Origin: Clitoria ternatea | Taxonomy: Eukaryota; Streptophyta; Magnoliopsida; Fabales; Fabaceae | NCBI GenBank assembly: GCA_037962975.1 | Contig: CM075671.1 | Span: 9,905,001 to 9,969,000, forward strand | Direction: 5' to 3' | DNA length: 64,000 nucleotides | In this document: piece after piece, positions 51,101-62,959 of the stretch | Position numbering within the stretch: position 1 is the first letter of the stretch | Layout of the letters: each line of letters opens with the position of its first letter | The notes under the pieces: generated by a model | The model's input: only the letters and a program-made list of their open reading frames with translations | Told to the model about the DNA's origin: nothing | Databases searched by the model: none | Program-made: the position numbers and the translations under genes

Positions 51101-54100
51101 CCAAAAATGGACATTCAGAGAACCTTATCACCTGAACAAGAATTGCAATTACAGCTGTTACTCAACAAGTAAAGCCTGAATTCACCATATCAGGATTCAG
51201 TAGGATTAACCCAGTCCAAGACACTGATTATCAGAAGAAGCTACCCGGGACTAGGAGAACATGGCCACTACTGGATCTTAGTTTCCCAATTGAGGACAAG
51301 GTTGGACTTCAAGGAGGTCGTATCGACGCAACACATAAAATGAAATGGAATCATGGATGGTATACAGAAGAGACAACACAGAAAATGAGGCAAAACAGTT
51401 ATAAGTGTATTGCAGTTAGAGAATTCATTAGATGGTTGAAGTTGTTAAGTTGAGGGGCTTAGTAGGAGAGGGGTAAAGAGGGAATTATTTAGATTGTAAG
51501 ATATGGGGCACTGAGCAAGTGGCTCAGTTACAAGGAGCACGAATTGTGCTTTCTCTGTCTCTATTCTTGATTTCTCGGTTCTCTTTCTGAGATTTAGGGG
51601 GTTTAGGATACCTTGGGTCTTTAACTACATCTGTATTCTACTTTGCTATCCCTGGAATATCTTAAATGCATGTGATGTCATCTGAGCATTATAGCCTAGA
51701 TATGATCAAAATCTCCCTTTCAAAGCACCAACTAGAACCTAGTTATCATCTTATCACACAGCTAAAGTCTGCTTTTCTTTGCTTCTGCCCAGTGAATAAT
51801 GACAAATCAGAGGCAAAAATAAAGATGATTGGTGTTCAATAGTTATTTATTTATATCAAGTACTGCAGCAACAAGCACAAGCTAGTGAGAATCAATAACT
51901 AAGATTAGGATTGTATAACAGTAGATAAAGTTATCTTATACATTAATAAGTCTTACACATGTTAGGTATATTTACCTATGCAAAAATATCAGAAGTTACA
52001 GAAACATTCCAGGGAAATTGGCACAAAAACTTTCAAATAAATTTTCCAGAGTACCTTACAGTCATCACTACCAGAGACAAGCATAGAAGGATCCGTTCTT
52101 GAAAAGTCAACACTCCATGCACGTTTTTCATGCTCTTCATATTCCATTAAACTCTGCTAGATTAAAAACAATAGTCATAACTAACAAAAACTGAAGAACT
52201 TTTAAGCATGCATATAACAAAAACAATCAAAACTAAGTAGTTAATTGAGATGCCCAAACAGCTAATACAAGAACAAACTGACCATTTGAATTCAACAATT
52301 ACCTTCCGAGTGGTTACATCCCAAACAGTCACAATTCCTTCATAATCGCTACTAGCTATTTGGTTCTTAGCATATTTATTCCAACTCAAGCAACTAAGTT
52401 TTGAACGTGTAGACATCTCCACAACAGGACAATGAACATCCGTAGGTTCATTCACAACCTGGAAAGTAATGACATGAGGAATGGTTATTTTAATATTCAT
52501 AATCTATCAATTTAGGCAACATTTCACAATAAATTTAATAGAAAATCCTCAATCAATTGTGCCTTACACCTAGCTTTAGAAAGTACAATTTATAACCCCT
52601 CAAGGATTAATATTATATATTTTATATAGTGCTACACATTGCTCACTTTGGCTATACAGATTCACTTAGTCATATCTTAAAATCATCGTTATCAATAGCG
52701 TACTATAGCAGCGCTATAGTGGTATAGCAGAGCAGTGCAGTTTTGACTTTTGAGCCACTACAAGGTGCTATTGAAGCACTAAAAAACCTATTCGTGCTCA
52801 CATTTGTTTAGGGACAACATTATTACATCCCTTCCCCTTCAGAATTTAAAAAGTTTCTATTTAGATGTAGTTCCCCATGTTACTATCTCCCATGTGACAC
52901 TCATGTTAGGCACCAACAGCATCATCTTTTCATTTGTTTCCTTGACTTTCATTGTTGTACACTTTTATGTCTTATCTGAGACCAATTACTTTTTGTACTT
53001 AATCACAAATCGAGCATGCATTTTGAGTACTTTTTTTACTTTTTCAACATTTAAAAGCATATAAGTTAAGTTATTTAATCAGTATATTAATTCTAAATAG
53101 CAGCCATCCTGCCTGCTATAAGGTTTTTTGGGCTCTGACGCTACTTGTGATCAGGATTGATAAAAATGTAAAACAAATTTAACCAGAAATACTGTAAATC
53201 TAGTAACTCCAAGGAGATGGTCATAAAATCAACTAATCAAGTAATACATGTTTTTAGAAGTATGTGAATCTCTTTAATTCTTTCCAAATGTTATTGTATA
53301 ATTCATACATCCTTGAAGGGTTTACTAATGATGTTCAGTCAAATATTTGAGTTTAGTTATTTTCCCCATGAACCAGCTTCCATAAGTAGAATTGAAGAAC
53401 ATAAATTGATCAAGTTGGTAAATTAATAGCACCAGTATATTTTATATCATGATTCATAAGAGTGATATATGTTATTCCAAGTGAAGAACTATGAGTGGTC
53501 CCCACTGCCAGTGCTACCTAAGGAAAAGTTGAAGCATTCATTAACAGAATCTATAAATGCATAATTCTTAAGTGTTACTACCAGTTGAAAGAGAAGGAAA
53601 TAAGAAAGATATTAAAAGCAGAAATGTAAAATAAAAGGTCATCCATCTTACAGCAGAAAAATCAAAAACTTTGATGCGCCGGGAAACTCCAGCAGTAGCA
53701 AACAAATCATCATCTCGATCGAACTCTATGCTGCAATATACATGGCAGATCCATGCATTCAGAAAATATAGTATTCATATAAAATTGAAGAGCTAAAATA
53801 TAAACATGGCTTGGTCACTTCATTTCATTGAGGTAGAGACCCTGCCTAACTACATATTAAGACAACAATAGGAAAAAGTATATCAGCTTATAAATTAAAA
53901 ACCTACTGGCTTGTAGTACCTAATATTCTTAAGACAACAGGAGCAAGTATATATTTTTTTCAATATGATGTGGGAGTTTGGCTCATGCATCAGTTATGAC
54001 AGAACTGGTGGACCAACACTAATTTTTTTTACTACCAATAAGGCAACAAGCCAAAATAAATTAAATTTTATATTGAAAATGAAACTTGAATCAACAAATG

Positions 54101-57100
54101 CATGACACAAAGTATGTCTGAAATATTGCAGTTTGCAGCCTGAGAACATAACAATATTTAATAGAAAATAATTAAAATTTCATCTTTTGTGCTGAGGGAA
54201 AAGTAAACCCTTTGTTTTGACTGTTCATTAATACTCGTACAGCCAGACACTGCGGTTCATCAATAAAATAATATCTATTACACCAGCAAGTCATGGCGGA
54301 GATATTGGTAATACTGATCTTCAAGAGATTTGGTAGAGTACTAGACTCTATATTTATGGATTGAGACACTATTCAGCTGAATAAGAATCCGATAATTATC
54401 AACACCAGATTGTTTACAGGCAGAAAACCTAAAGCAGAAATAAACCAGCACAATCCAATCCCAATGCACCCAAAAATATATGAAGACAAAAGAGCTACCA
54501 ATGGCAAGAATAATATGTTTTAGATGTCAACATGTGTCCTAATCCTGGATAGATTTATTACAGTTAAGAGATAATTATTCAAAATGAACCTAGATATGAA
54601 AACTACAGAAGAAGGGGAAGGAAATATATTGTTTCTAATGTTTGATATTAATGTTGGGAGCAGAGAAGATTTTATACTAAAGTATCTTTCCTTTACTATA
54701 TAAATGGAAACAGTTTGATAAATAGAGGACAAATCATGATTAAGAACATTGACTTTTCAATTAAACTCGAAGTTTGGAGCAGGGACAGTGAAGAATACTA
54801 TTATTAACTATTCAAATTAATCACATATGCATAGGTATAAATGCTCAAATCCCTTTGCAATTGCATCAAATCTTATCAATATTTAATAAACTCAGAAAAA
54901 GGCCTTTGATCCCAACAATTAGAATCAAAATGGTCATGTATATCTGATTATACGCATTATTGTTATATTAAAATCAATAATGCGGACCATTATGGAATAA
55001 CTGACAACAGAATAGGTGGGAACAAAAAATATATTTATTTTTATTCATGTCTGCAGAGATAAAATGCAATATATGAATACCAAAAGTTCTATTACCAATT
55101 TCAAAAACAACTCACCTTGACACTATGTTGGCCGTGTGAAATATATCCCCATGCCTTAGTTCTGCAATAACTCTCAATCGGCTGTTTCAAATGAAGTAAG
55201 AGGGTTAGAGTCCTGAATGCCTCCTTTCTATTTTAAACTCCTCTAACTAACTAACTGTATTAACCACACTGATTTTACTCCCCTTTATTCATTCAGGAAA
55301 ATACCCTTTACCATCATGTCAAAAAAATATTTGAATTGATATTTCAAATTCAAAATGACATAAAAGAACAGACAAATACCTGTAACGTGTGAAAGTTGTC
55401 AAGACTGACTGAAAATCTTCAAGACCAGCACTATAACCTTCTCGACTTATGAAATTTATATCTCTTTCTTGTTGGCTACGGGGCTTATCTGCAGCATGCC
55501 GTCGCTTTTGCAGGTAACATTCTTGTAAGTCATTGAACTGGAGCGAGGAAAGGAAACCAAATGAGATTCAGAGAGGACAAATTAAACCATGTTTGTAGAT
55601 GCAACATCACTAACAGTAACAGAAGCAATATAAGGCAGCACATACCAAACATTCTTCACAAAATTTATGACTAAAGTTATGAGACGACAATAAAGAAAAC
55701 ATAAGCAACATGGTGTCTTCCAAACTGCCAGGCTAAGTTTTATTCAATGAATTTTTTGTTTCATGGTTATTTTAGTAGTTTCTACGGCTGAGAAGGCAAT
55801 GCAATTGGGCTTCAATTGTAACTTTAGGTCTTAAGAAGTTTTACTATGATATTTGGGTTCTTTTTTTTCTGAACTAGAGGTAAATAATGAACTAAACACA
55901 CTAGTTATGTAAATGCAATGGCTGAAATAACTTTCCAAAATTCAGAGGTCAAAATTTTAAATTTTTCAAAATTGCATGCTTTTCCTGTCATGAAGCAACT
56001 TTTTCATGAAAAAATGCTTTTCCAAGCAAGCATTGAGATTTCAAAACCAATTCATGGAGAGAAAATATTTCAAGCACATAAACTTAAACCAAGAAAACCT
56101 GTGTATGCACCCTCTTCTTTCTAACTAGAGCAAGGCTAGACTGATTTATAAATTGTGAATCTGATCCATTAATAGCGTCCTTTCTCTGAAATCCATGCCC
56201 ATGGGAGCTGATTTGAGACTTGCCATCATTTTTCTTAGTATGGCTCCCTGAAGACAACCCTCCTCGAAGATTTAGAGGACTGGATATAAGGCCACTGCTG
56301 TTCTGGTCCATTGATGAATGCCATGATTTTCTTCCACTTGAATCATCAAGCATCCGCAATTTTACAGAATATCTGTCCCGTGCACGATACAAGTCCATTC
56401 TGTGTTTCTCCACAGCACCAATGTCCTCTTTGATGAACTGGAGATCCATTTGCACCTACACACGAAAGCATGAAACACCAATTGATTGCAATAAGTAGAA
56501 ATAAAAGAAAGAAAGCAATAAGTGATACACAAAAAGATCAACTAATGCAAAACATTAATCACTTAGCAATAATTTAGTCAGAGAGAGAGTAACCAACACA
56601 CCTCCTTCAACTCATCAACTTTTTGCTTCCGTAAGCACTGCAAGAAGTCTAACAATATTTGCATATTTCTCTCAGCTTCTTCTTGTTCCATTTTCTTTTT
56701 CTTCTCAGTAAGAAGTGACAAAAGAGTGTCTAGCTCCTTAATTGTCACATCACAACCCTGTTGCAACATTCACAACATTTAAAAAAAACAGAATCACGAT
56801 TCACAAATTCATGTGAATCAGAAATATGTGAAAACAAAGTCAGTCAGTAATCAGTATACAAAGTTGTATGAATTCCACAAAAACCTAATCTAATATACAA
56901 CAACACAAGTGAATCTACATCTTAAATAAAACCCTTTTCAAAAAATATATCAGACAATAAAACAACAAGAATGAATGTTAAAATCCAGCTCTGGTTGTCA
57001 TTAATCTAGTGGCTTATACAACAAATATGTAAGAATTATATAGCAGAATGAATTTAAAATCCAACTCTAGTTGACCTCTAATCCTCTTCCATCTGCTGCA

Positions 57101-57912
57101 TGTTATTTGATACTCCAAAAAGAAATTCATAAACATGCTGTACACTTTTTTTTTTGTAGAATTGCGTTACATTCATAATTAAATTGAACATCAAAGTTAA
57201 GATGAACAACCTATAATTACAATTGTTAAAGTGCTCTAACTGCAGCACAATAGACAAATTTTAATCGAGAGGGCACAACCAACCTGTTGCATTGCCTGGC
57301 GGAAATGTTCCACAGGGGAAGCAGTTTTCGATATTTGACGAGCAGAAGTCTTCTTTAGTAGCTACAAATGTGGTACAGAAACCGTATAACAATAAGCTGC
57401 ATTTCGAAGTAGATCGATTCAAGACAAAAATCATGCTCGAATCACACACACGCCAAAAACTACGACGTTTTAAGTCACGAACACTGCAAGCAGCAACTAC
57501 GAACGCACAAAAGAAAGATCTAGAAACTCCAAACGGCATTCCATAAAGACTAGAGGAAATTCAGAAACGCAAAGAGATTATTCGAAACGGAACGGAGGTA
57601 GAGAGAAAGAGAGAGCAAAACCTTGTCGAGCAAAAAGTTAGGGAAGAGATTGGTGTTGGTGAGGTAATGGCCACAGCAAGGGCAATCGCTCTTGTTGCGG
57701 AGGTGAGTGATGATGCACATGTAGCAGAAGCTATGGCCGCAGGCGGTGAGGAAGGCGTCCTTGATGATCTGCATGCAAATCGGACAGAGGAAGTCCTTGT
57801 CCGGCTCCGACAAGGAGGCCGAAGAAGTTTCGCCGGAAGTGGCGGCGGCGGTGGTTCTAGAAGGTTCAGGTTTAACGGCGGGGACGAGAGGCCCCGCGGA
57901 ATGCTCTTCCAT
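45112..57912 (-). CDS. COP1: COP1 E3 ubiquitin-protein ligase (CONSTITUTIVE PHOTOMORPHOGENIC 1), 13 exons
   Basis: Exons on the minus strand: 57622-57912, 57284-57361, 56602-56757, 56099-56455, 55380-55537, 55116-55181, 53652-53730, 52303-52458, 52055-52156, 49224-49328, 45889-46068, 45362-45472, 45112-45282. All are GT-AG and in frame, giving 669 aa against 675 in Arabidopsis. The C3HC4 RING uses C43, C46, C58, H60, C63, C66, C77 and C80. A coiled coil spans ~125-205 and a bipartite nuclear signal (RKKR...QKRR) 287-307. WD40 repeats run from ~348 to the end (for example GIVTVWDVTTR, STDSTLRLWDVKENLP), stopping at VLVLAA. COP1 works in the nucleus with SPA proteins to ubiquitinate HY5 and other light-response factors, repressing photomorphogenesis in darkness. 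The N-terminal 40 residues (Pro/Ser/Thr-rich) are the least conserved part. No lesion is seen. Introns 9 and 10 are enlarged by transposon relics. Confidence 0.97.
46432..49083 (-). mobile_element. Degraded Ty1/copia retrotransposon in COP1 intron 10
   Basis: Two LTRs of about 175 bp flank it: 46432-46610 (3' LTR) and 48912-49083 (5' LTR), starting TGTTAGAATTATTCTGTA and ending CTTTTTCAACA or CTCTTTCAATA on the minus strand. Next to the 5' LTR is a primer-binding site TGGTATCTAGAGCC (48898-48911), like initiator-tRNA-Met sites but with one extra T. Next to the 3' LTR is the polypurine tract ATGGGGAGAG. Between them, on the minus strand, are pieces of integrase (YFVIFIDDFSRCSW, near 47560), the post-integrase region (FGSTCFAHALGPDIDKL, near 47260) and RNase H (46630-47130). 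Reverse transcriptase is missing. The element lies in the same direction as COP1. The flanks CCGGT and CATGT do not match, so no target duplication survives. Confidence 0.88.
48082..48114. repeat. Telomere-type repeat (CCCTAAA), about four copies
   Basis: TAAACCCTAAACCCTAAACC continues for four units of the plant telomere heptamer, inside the copia relic of COP1 intron 10. An interstitial short telomeric motif. Confidence 0.9.
49819..50620. mobile_element. 802-bp terminal-inverted-repeat element in COP1 intron 9, hAT-like
   Basis: Left end CATACTAGTCAAT and right end ATTGACTAGTATG are perfect 13-bp inverted repeats, continued by imperfect GC-rich arms (ATAGC.GCGCGGAGCGGC on both sides). A perfect 8-bp duplication ATTTTATT flanks it (49811-49818 and 50621-50628), which fits hAT. 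The interior is GC-rich with short repeats of AAATCGGTGGG and GACGCCGG near 50250-50340. A minus-strand open frame at 50115-50435 reads through these repeats and has no recognised domain. Confidence 0.8.
51180..51660 (+). pseudogene. Possible gypsy-type integrase tail and LTR remnant in COP1 intron 9
   Basis: The plus strand reads LPGTRRTWPLLDLSFPIEDK and then VGLQGGRID, resembling the chromo/C-terminal part of Ty3/gypsy integrases (..LEDKV...G.G). Text at 51440-51530 partly resembles 49590-49720 (GAAAATGA, TTAGATTGTAAGAT, AGCAAGTGGCTCA-type words), so the two may be decayed LTRs of one element into which the 802-bp element later inserted. Weak support. Confidence 0.35.
52690..53150. repeat. 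Possible relic of the AATAGCG-type element in COP1 intron 7
   Basis: The left part reads TATCAATAGCG..CTATAGCAGCGCTATAG and the right part AATAGCAGCCATCCTGCC. These recall the AATAGC(G)GCGGAGCGG arms of the element at 49819, but no target duplication was found. Confidence 0.3.
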
Positions 57913-57982
57913 GGGGTGTTGTGTTTGTGGCGGAGGTGTGGTTGTGGAGGTTTCTTTATTGCTTTCGGGTTTGGGATTTTGG

Positions 57983-58020
57983 GGAGAGAGAGAGAGAGAG
58001 TGTGTGTGGGTGTGGTGGTG
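57983..58020. repeat. GA and GT microsatellites in the COP1 5' leader
   Basis: On the plus strand (GA)n is followed by (GT)n-like text, so the COP1 leader on the minus strand has a CT-rich tract 70-110 bases upstream of the ATG, a common feature of plant 5' UTRs. Confidence 0.8.
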
Positions 58021-58101
58021 GTTTTGCTTTGCTCTTGAGATTTGAGGGAGGGAGAGAGGAAGTGGGGCCCAGAACTATACCGCGTGAGGGTGAGAGAACT
58101 C

Positions 58102-58145
58102 CACGTGACGGATACGCTTTCAGCATGAAGCTAATAGCCACGTCA
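58102..58145. promoter_or_regulatory. G-box and ACGT element upstream of COP1
   Basis: A perfect palindromic G-box CACGTG lies at 58102-58107 and a second ACGT core (CACGTCA) at 58139-58145, about 190-235 bases upstream of the COP1 start codon. In Arabidopsis, HY5 acts on an ACGT-containing element of the COP1 promoter, so these are good candidates for light feedback. Function here is inferred. Confidence 0.5.
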
Positions 58146-58199
58146 CACAACGCCAACCTCTTGTGTTCTCATTTCAGTTCAACTTCTCATTTATAACTT

Positions 58200-59690
58200 T
58201 TTTGTTGTCTTCGTTTCATTAACCTCTTCTCACTTGAGTTTAAGTAAATTAACATGGCTAAATAAGGTTCCTGGTTCATCTTTCACTTTGGTTTTTTGTA
58301 TTTTCTTTTTTAAATTGATCTATTATTTTTTAAATCTTAAATTTACATAAAACCTAACTTCACCATTAAATCAATATTAATTTTTTACTTTATGTATGTG
58401 AATTTTAATATATGGCACATAATCTTCAATGTACTTATAAAATTATTAGTTAGAATAATTTTTTATTAAATGTATTCTTAATAATATATTCATTATAAAT
58501 ATACTTAATAATATTATATATATTATTAAATATATTTATAATAAAATATTGTTAAAAATATATTTACAATAAATTTTAATGATATGTTCTATAATATTTA
58601 ACCTTCAAAATAATAAAAAACTAATTTTCATAATGTAAATATTTTTATATAATGAAATATAGTTAATTATTTATTAAATATTATAAATATATTTTTAAAA
58701 TATTATTAAACATTATGTTATTATAAATATATTGTTTAATAATACTTGTAAAAATATTTTGAATAATATAAATAATACTAAATATATTTTAGGGTTAAAA
58801 ATAAATTATTGTTGAGAATATTTATTATTAGTATTTTATAATAAATATATGATATTGAATAATCTATTTTTAATAATATTTTTATTGTAAAAATCTTTAA
58901 TGCGTGTATATTATTAAATATATTTAATAGTTTAATAATATATAAAATTATAACTATATATATAATAAATATATTATTAAAAAATATTATAAATAATATT
59001 GAAGTTTATGTATATGTTAATATTCGCATACATAAAGTAAATGTTAATATTGGTTTAGTTGTTAGTCTTTATGCATATTTAAGGTAATGAGTTAATTAAT
59101 ACTCAATTCTTACGAAGCAAAATTACACTTAGGTTATTTATTTATTTTATTTAATCTCTCAATTTATTATTCAATTGTTATATATAATAGTTAAATAATC
59201 TAATTAATGGATGTATCACATTTACATTAATAAAGATATTTCATTGAAAAATAATTATTGATGTAAAAAATTAAAAGATGAGAAAATTTTAGAAATACAC
59301 TAATATGAAGAGACAATGTAGTGTTTCTTACAGGAATTTGACTCTATTTCATAAACAAACCGTGTTTACTCTCGTAGTTAAGTCATTTACTGTCTAACCG
59401 TTTCAATCAAATTGAGGTTTAACTAACGAAAAAAATCATTAATTATATAAAATTTTGAGTATCTCAAACATATTCAATTTTTTCATAATTGGATACCAAA
59501 ATGAAGTTTTAATGTAGACTTTTGTTTGTCTGCATTCTCAAATGTTAACGTTCAATGGTGAGAGACCTCTCTCAACCCCTCGTCGGCACAAACAGCAGAA
59601 CACAATTTTATGTAAATGTACATCTTCAAAATCATATTGGTCACAGAAACTGACAAACAGCGAGCATTGCCTTTACACAAGAATATTCAA
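58200..59690. other. Extremely AT-rich intergenic DNA
   Basis: From 58320 to about 59030 nearly all sequence is combinations of TATTAAATA, ATAAATAT and similar words, with no clear period. 59040-59690 is AT-rich without a gene. Confidence 0.6.
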
Positions 59691-59693
59691 CTT

Positions 59694-60000
59694 AAGAGTG
59701 TTGCTATTGTGAGAGCATTGTCACGTGCTAGATATATATTATATGAGTAAATTACAACTATTTTTATTTCTTAAAGAAACTTGGATTTTATTATGAATAT
59801 AATAATAAATGTGGATGTCCACTTTATGCTATAAAAGGGCATGAGCTCTTCATAAATTTAGCAATTAGAGTGAAAAAACTTTGGCTGAGTACTTCCTCTC
59901 TATTCCCCTTCCTCTTATTTATTTTCTAAGTTATTTCATAACACGTTATCAACATGAGGTTCTGACCAACTGAGATCTAGTCAAAACTAAGAAAGGTAAT
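59694..60000 (+). mobile_element. Possible copia LTR end with primer-binding-like site
   Basis: TTTCATAACACGTTATCAACATGAGGTTCTGACC is found at about 59932-59965. The part CGTTATCA.CA.GAG resembles the primer-binding region just after the 5' LTR of some plant copia elements. Upstream text from TGTTGCTATTGTGAG could be the LTR. No coding remains follow. Low support. Confidence 0.25.
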
Positions 60001-60430
60001 ATATAATTATTATTATTCTTTATAATTTTAATTTATATTATTTATGTATATATTATAAAAGGTTCCTGAAGAACTTATATTTAAACATCCCAGAAAGATG
60101 TATAAGATTATACTTATATCATAAAAAAAGTTCATGAAGAACTTATTAATAAACATCCTTGTACGATGTATAAAAAATAATCAAATAACTCAGAATTCTT
60201 GAAATATTTACAATATTTACTGATAATTCCTAAAGAACTATGACAATATAATATATATATATATATATAATCATATATTGCCCATATACTGTTTTTTTAG
60301 CTTATTTTTATATTACTTTCTAGTTGATAGATTATATGTGATGGGCATTATTGTTAGCTGATTGCAATTATTTTATATAATTGTGCCTTTTCGAGTTTGC
60401 TTGCTGCGTGGATTTTATTGTTGATTGCTA

Positions 60431-60707
60431 TAGCTTTAGTTTACTTATTTTATATTATAATCCATTAGCAATTGTTATAGCTGATTGTAATTGTTATAGC
60501 TAGTGCTTTATAGCTTTAGTTTACTTATTTTGTATTATAATCCATTAGCAATTGTTATATCTGATTGCAATTGTTATAGCTAGTACTTTATAGCTTTAGT
60601 TTACTTATTTTATATTATAATCCATTAGCAATTGTTATAGATGATTGCAATTGTTATAGCTAGTGCTTTATAGCTTTAGTTTACTTATTTTATATTATAA
60701 TCCATTA
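60431..60707. repeat. 80-bp minisatellite, about 3.5 copies
   Basis: TAGCTTTAGTTTACTTATTT begins units at 60431, 60511, 60591 and 60671, exactly 80 bp apart. The copies differ by single bases, for example GATTGTAA versus GATTGCAA. Confidence 0.95.
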
Positions 60708-61970
60708 AATCCATTGCCTATTACTTCAGTGATCTACCAATTGCCTATAACACTGTCCTTACTGTAACATTCTATTTTTTACTCAAATAGAAAATAGATA
60801 TTAATACCTCTTTAATGAAAAAACATTTACTATTAGATAGTTGATTATTAACTAACTAATATATTTATGAAATTTTGGTATTTATATTTAATTATTTTTT
60901 ATAAAAATAAAATAATAATAATAAAATAAATATATATATTGGATGAAGATTTTAAAATGACTTAATTAGTATTCACTAATTAAGAAAATTATATTAAGAA
61001 TTTTTAATATCTTTATTATTTAAAATTTTTATTTTATGTTCTTATATTTATGTTTTTACATATTTAAGATTTAACTCTTATTAGAATTTTAAAATAAAAT
61101 TTTGAAGGAATTAAATTATGGTTCTTTAGAACTTTTTAATCTATACATTGTTTATGATTTTCTAGAATTTTTTGAATTTTTGGAAATATTTTAATAAAAA
61201 ATATATTTTAAATAACTTTATATTTATATAAAGCACTTAAAATTAAAAATATTTACAAGAAAGTAAAGTTAAATTGTAAGAAAATTTTCTAAAATCCATT
61301 TCAAGTAGACTTATCTAAAAATGATTGGTTTGAGAAAATTTTTTATTTTTACCCATCGTAGGAAAATTGGAAACGTACCAATAAATTTTTATTAACAAAA
61401 AGTTTTAGATTTTTAAAATTTAAACTTTATATTACTTATTATAAAATTATTAAGGACTAATATAATATCGCTAAATTTTAAAAAGAACTGATTTTGAATA
61501 TTTAAAATATACCGAGTGAATGGTTACTATTTGACTTAATAATTCAGCTAACATTTACTATGCAAAACACTGTACATGCATGAAAATTTCAAAGGATACA
61601 CACTAATCAGGAATGAAATTTTCAAAATCTACACAGTACTTTTATAATAAAATAATGGAATACACAGTAAAATTTTTGATTATAAATACGGAGGAGGCAA
61701 ATAAAGGAATTCACAATTTTAGAATAAATTTTCTTAATATAGTAGTGTTAGATAGTGGTGGAAGTAAGAAAGGAAGATATTTTCTAAAGGAAAGAGGTTG
61801 TGCAAAAATTCTGAAGTAATAATAAATTTTTATATTTTTTTGATGATTATGAAGGTTGTTTTTATATCACTTAAATTTCTATTATTATACTAGATATAAT
61901 ATTATTTTCAATTACCATTCTAAATAGTAAATTACTATATCAATAGTAAATCACAATTCAAATAGTAAAT

Positions 61971-62212
61971 TACTATTTACTATTACTATTTACCTTTACT
62001 ATTCATGTTTTACTATTTACTATTACTATTCATATTTTACTCTTTACTGTTACTATTCATGTTTTACTATGTATTGTTACTATTCACGTTTTACTATTTA
62101 TTGTTACTATTCATGTTTTACTATTTACTAATACTATTCATGTTTACTATTTATTGTTACTATTCACGTTTTACTATTTACTGTTACTATTCACAGTAAC
62201 TATTTAAAATTT
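61971..62212. repeat. 27-bp tandem array, about eight copies
   Basis: ACTATTCATG or ACTATTCACG recurs at 61998, 62025, 62052, 62079, 62106, 62133, 62159 and 62186, a 27-bp period. The period is a multiple of three, so it creates a long frame with a repeating Tyr/Leu/Phe nonapeptide at 62005-62199; this is not evidence of a gene. Confidence 0.93.
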
Positions 62213-62534
62213 ACTATTTACTGTTATTGTGCATAATTACTACTTACCTTTTCTGTTTCAAATAGTAATCTAAATTTTTTATCTTATAGCTATATTAAAA
62301 TAAAATTGGTATATTTTAGAACTTAGAGATGAGACGTGCACGGACTTTCCATAACGAACCAAGATACAAGAGGTAAGGGGGATTGAGATATGAATATAAT
62401 ATGAAAAGACATAAGTATAATGGGAGGAGTCTCATATTCCTTTTAAATTTAATAATATTATTATTATAATAACTATTTAACTTAAAATTTATAATAAATT
62501 TTAAATTGAGTATCTTGTGTAACATGATCTGAAA

Positions 62535-62695
62535 TACCTATGCAAAGACCTGGATAACCTATGCAAACTGGACTAAACCTATGCAAGGACATGGACTATT
62601 ATGACCTGTATGGACTAGACTATACCTATGCGAAGACTGGATTATATATATGGACTATATAGACCTGTGCAAGGAATGGACTATAAGGACTCAAA
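62535..62695. repeat. Short imperfect repeats of ACCTATGCAAGGAC..TGGACTA
   Basis: About six decayed units of 22-30 bp built on CCTATGCAA and TGGACTA words. Confidence 0.7.
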
Positions 62696-62744
62696 ATCAA
62701 CTCTACTAATTTAAATAACCATTAAAATTTGAATTATATTTACG

Positions 62745-62945
62745 AATGATATTTAGTTGATTTGATTTGATTATAATTAATAATATTTGATTTTGATTAA
62801 TGATATTGTGAATTATAATATTAGACTGTGATTGATGATATATAATTATGATTGATAATATTTGTGATTGATGATATTTGGTTGTGATTGATAATATTAC
62901 AATACTTATTGTGATTGATGGGTGATTGATGATCTTATGATGTGG
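62745..62945. repeat. Short imperfect repeats of GTGATTGATGATATT
   Basis: About nine decayed units of roughly 20 bp made of TGATTGA(T/A)(A/G)ATATT words. Confidence 0.7.
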
Positions 62946-62959
62946 AATTTGAGCATATA

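Noticed and set aside
57667..58045. Gly/Arg/Val-rich plus-strand frames
   Set aside because: They are antisense to COP1 exon 1, whose RING cysteines and histidine are all in place on the minus strand.
62005..62199. 64-codon Tyr/Leu/Phe repeat protein
   Set aside because: It is produced by a 27-bp tandem repeat, whose period is a multiple of three.
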